In this document: positions 22,906-24,668 of the stretch, one piece after another | Layout: the number at the start of each line of letters is the position of its first letter | Numbering within the stretch: the first letter of the stretch is position 1 | From: an uncultured Clostridia bacterium | GTDB taxonomy: Bacteria; Bacillota; Clostridia; Peptostreptococcales; Acidaminobacteraceae | DNA: 24,668 nucleotides | Reading direction: 5' to 3' | Assembly: GCA_937880545.1 (NCBI GenBank) | Contig: CALFKA010000196.1 | Coordinates: 1-24,668 of the forward strand | Made by a program: the position numbers and the translations under genes | Notes under the pieces: generated by a model | Database searches by the model: none | Seen by the model: only the letters and a program-made list of their open reading frames with translations | Told to the model about the DNA's origin: nothing

Positions 22906-24204
22906 ATGGATCTATTGAAATGGTTCCGTGAAGGAGACTTCAGCGGAGTATTTATCGACAGTCGCAAGCCCCTCGAGGGGGGCTTGTTCATATGTATACG
23001 CGGAGAAAAGTTCGATGGAAATAGCTTTGCCTTAATGGCCCTGGAGTCAGGAGCAAAGGCAGCGCTTGTCGAACGTCACTACTATGAAGACAATCCTTCC
23101 ATATTCGAAGACAAGCCGATTGCGCTGGTAGAAGATGGAGAAAAGGCTCTACTCTCGCTGGCTGCCAGCTACCGGAACTGGTTGGACCCGAAAGTAATAA
23201 GTATCGTCGGAAGTGGCGGAAAGACCAATACGAAAAATATGTTTGCCAAGATCTGCCAACGCGCTTTTAATACGCATGCGACGAAGGGAAATCTCAACAA
23301 TCACATTGGGCTCCCGCTCACTCTTTTAAACACGCCACAGGAGACGGAAGTACTTGTCCTGGAGATGGGAGTATCGCGTCCGGGCGCCATGAAGACACTG
23401 GCCAGTGTTGCCAGACCCGATATCGTACTTTTGACCAATATCGGCACTTCACATATTGAGCACTTTCATACGGTAGAGAACATCTTTCAGGAGAAGATGC
23501 AGGCGAATGCCTACTATGAAGAAGACCACGTCCTCATCGTCAATGGATTTGATCCACTTCTTCAGAAGATGCCTGAGCAGCCCTATAAAGTGATCAAGAC
23601 AAGACCGCAAGAACTGACAGTGCTTGATACGGACCAGGGAGTATTTCACTTTGAGTATGGGGGACTGCGGGTTCAATTGCAGGTTCCGGGTGCGTTTCAA
23701 ATGCACAACGCTCTATTGTGTGTGGAAGCTGCCAGGGTGATGGGCATAGATGATCAGACGATTGTCGAAGGACTTGAAAGCTACCAGGGAGAAGCGCAAC
23801 GCTTCATGGTATCGCATAAGGGTGGTATCACTGTCGTGGATGATGTCTACAATTCTTCTCCCGACTCTATCTCCGGGGCTCTGGAGACGCTCCTGATGCT
23901 CAGCGGAGACAGATATATAGCCGTACTTGGAGATGTGCTGGAACTGGGTGAGTTTGCTGAGGAGGTCCATCGCAAGATCGGTCGTCTTGCGCAAATTGAC
24001 AAACTCGATCACCTGTTTACGATCGGTGACTTTGCTTCTTTCATCAGTCAAGGACATCCGGAAGGAGAACATTTCCGTGATATCCGTTCCCTGATCCATC
24101 GACTCAACACCATCCTGAAGAAGGGAGATGTGCTGCTGGTCAAGGCTTCCAGAGGCATGGAGCTTGAACGCGTCTTGAGAGGATTGGAGATAGCGGATGA
24201 TTGA
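22906..24204 (+). CDS. murF: UDP-MurNAc-tripeptide--D-Ala-D-Ala ligase MurF
   Basis: The 432-aa cytoplasmic Mur ligase adds D-Ala-D-Ala to UDP-MurNAc-tripeptide in peptidoglycan synthesis. The N-terminal domain binds UDP (VFIDSRKPLEGGLF at 15-28). The P-loop is G102-S-G-G-K106-T107-N-T-K. The central motifs GNLNNHIGLPLTLL (128-141), LEMGVSRPG (152-160) and TNIGTSHIEHF (177-187) are present, followed by the C-terminal DDVYNSSPDS and LGDVLELGE motifs. Two common P-loop residues are changed (usual GSNGKTTTK), as is the usual DDxYNANP. AAGGAG plus five bases fixes ATG 22906; the ATG at 22902 is out of frame and too close. The 3' end overlaps mraY by eight bases. Confidence 0.93.
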   Translation: MDLLKWFREGDFSGVFIDSRKPLEGGLFICIRGEKFDGNSFALMALESGAKAALVERHYYEDNPSIFEDKPIALVEDGEKALLSLAASYRNWLDPKVISIVGSGGKTNTKNMFAKICQRAFNTHATKGNLNNHIGLPLTLLNTPQETEVLVLEMGVSRPGAMKTLASVARPDIVLLTNIGTSHIEHFHTVENIFQEKMQANAYYEEDHVLIVNGFDPLLQKMPEQPYKVIKTRPQELTVLDTDQGVFHFEYGGLRVQLQVPGAFQMHNALLCVEAARVMGIDDQTIVEGLESYQGEAQRFMVSHKGGITVVDDVYNSSPDSISGALETLLMLSGDRYIAVLGDVLELGEFAEEVHRKIGRLAQIDKLDHLFTIGDFASFISQGHPEGEHFRDIRSLIHRLNTILKKGDVLLVKASRGMELERVLRGLEIADD

Positions 24205-24646
24205 TCTGTTGATGTTTTTTATCACATTGATTTTGGGAATGCTGGCTGTATACCTCTTGATCCCGCTCCTGTACCGCCTGCGCTTTGGACAAAATGTCTA
24301 TGAACTGGCGCCGGAGTCACATCAGAAGAAGCAGGGTGTCCCTACCATGGGGGGGATTGCCTTTATCGCTGTCAGTACATTGGTAGCCTTTGTGTATCTA
24401 GGTTTTGACCGTGAACATGTTTTCTTGATCCTCGGGATGTTGCTGTTTGCCATCATCGGTTTTATTGATGACTCCATGAAGTTGTTCTTTGGCAGAAACC
24501 TTGGCCTCCGAGCAACGCACAAATTGATTCTTCAGCTTTTTATGGGCGGTATCATGGCTTACCTGTTGCGAGGCACTGCATCGACACTTCTCTTGCCGTT
24601 GACGAACCGCTACTTGAGTTTGGGAGCTCTCTACTATCCCTTTACC
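24197..24646 (+). CDS. mraY: phospho-MurNAc-pentapeptide transferase MraY (3' truncated)
   Basis: The first 150 codons of MraY are present. The enzyme is an integral membrane transferase moving phospho-MurNAc-pentapeptide to undecaprenyl phosphate, giving lipid I. Visible are a first membrane helix (about 4-24), the conserved GVPTMGGIAF motif (about 47-56), a second helix, and IDDSMK in the first catalytic aspartate pair. Normal length is about 320 aa, so roughly half is missing. The frame stays open to the window end, but bases after 24646 match a sequencing adapter and are not part of the gene. murF-mraY is the normal order in the division and cell wall cluster. Confidence 0.92.
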
Positions 24647-24668
24647 AGATCGGAAGAGCGTCGTGTAG
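24647..24668 (+). other. Illumina TruSeq adapter contamination at contig end
   Basis: The last 22 bases begin AGATCGGAAGAGC and continue CGTCGTGTAG without mismatch, which is the start of the Illumina TruSeq universal adapter as read from the insert end. They run to the exact end of the window. They are an artefact of untrimmed reads in the assembly. The first base or two could be genomic by chance. Confidence 0.95.

Overview
The window is 24.7 kb of a bacterial chromosome with every supportable gene on the + strand. The gene set suggests a monoderm anaerobe of the Firmicutes, Clostridia/Tissierellia type: a class A RNase P RNA, single-chain GlyRS, a DUF3048 lipoprotein, the order phoH-ybeY-...-cdd-era-recO, dgt-dnaG-rpoD-trmK, a Flp1-type pilin locus and a PduL-type phosphotransacylase. 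GC looks moderate, around one half by eye. I do not assign a genus. No tRNA, CRISPR array, insertion sequence or phage gene is visible.

Layout. (1) At 92-452, rpsU (S21) has its own consensus-like sigma-A promoter, a structured leader and an intrinsic terminator. (2) At 464-11353, a tightly packed housekeeping run phoH-ybeY-DUF3048 lipoprotein-cdd-era-recO-UBA/DUF4342-glyS-dgt-dnaG-rpoD-trmK has many 1-14 nt overlaps and no internal terminator that I could find. It behaves like an enlarged version of the rpsU-dnaG-rpoD macromolecular synthesis operon. (3) At 11346-11741, rnpB starts from an extended -10 promoter inside the end of trmK and ends at a strong terminator. (4) At 11771-14397, a very small Tad/type IVb pilus-like operon holds an ATPase, two T2SF-type platform proteins, a 54-aa Flp1-like pilin and an unknown 81-aa protein, closed by a terminator. 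(5) At 14432-16427, a salvage and energy group holds hpt, pduL, deoC and a small membrane protein, followed by a terminator-like hairpin. (6) At 16442-22752, a 1387-aa multidomain protein (HD phosphohydrolase-like, helical, NadD-like nucleotidylyltransferase, possible GNAT-like and Rossmann/PRT-like parts) is translationally coupled by a 4-nt overlap to a type IIA topoisomerase A subunit. (7) From 22855 to the end, murF runs from a strong promoter into a truncated mraY.

How the genes work together. The first run joins translation (S21, YbeY, Era, GlyRS, TrmK), replication priming (DnaG), the main sigma factor, repair (RecO) and nucleotide handling (Cdd, Dgt). The hpt-pduL-deoC group is consistent with nucleoside salvage, in which deoxyribose carbon ends as acetyl-type intermediates. 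The most interesting unexplained object is the HD/nucleotidylyltransferase giant coupled to the topoisomerase; the second is the stripped-down pilus operon. The last 22 bases (24647-24668) match the Illumina TruSeq adapter and are not genomic, so the mraY truncation is a contig-end artefact.
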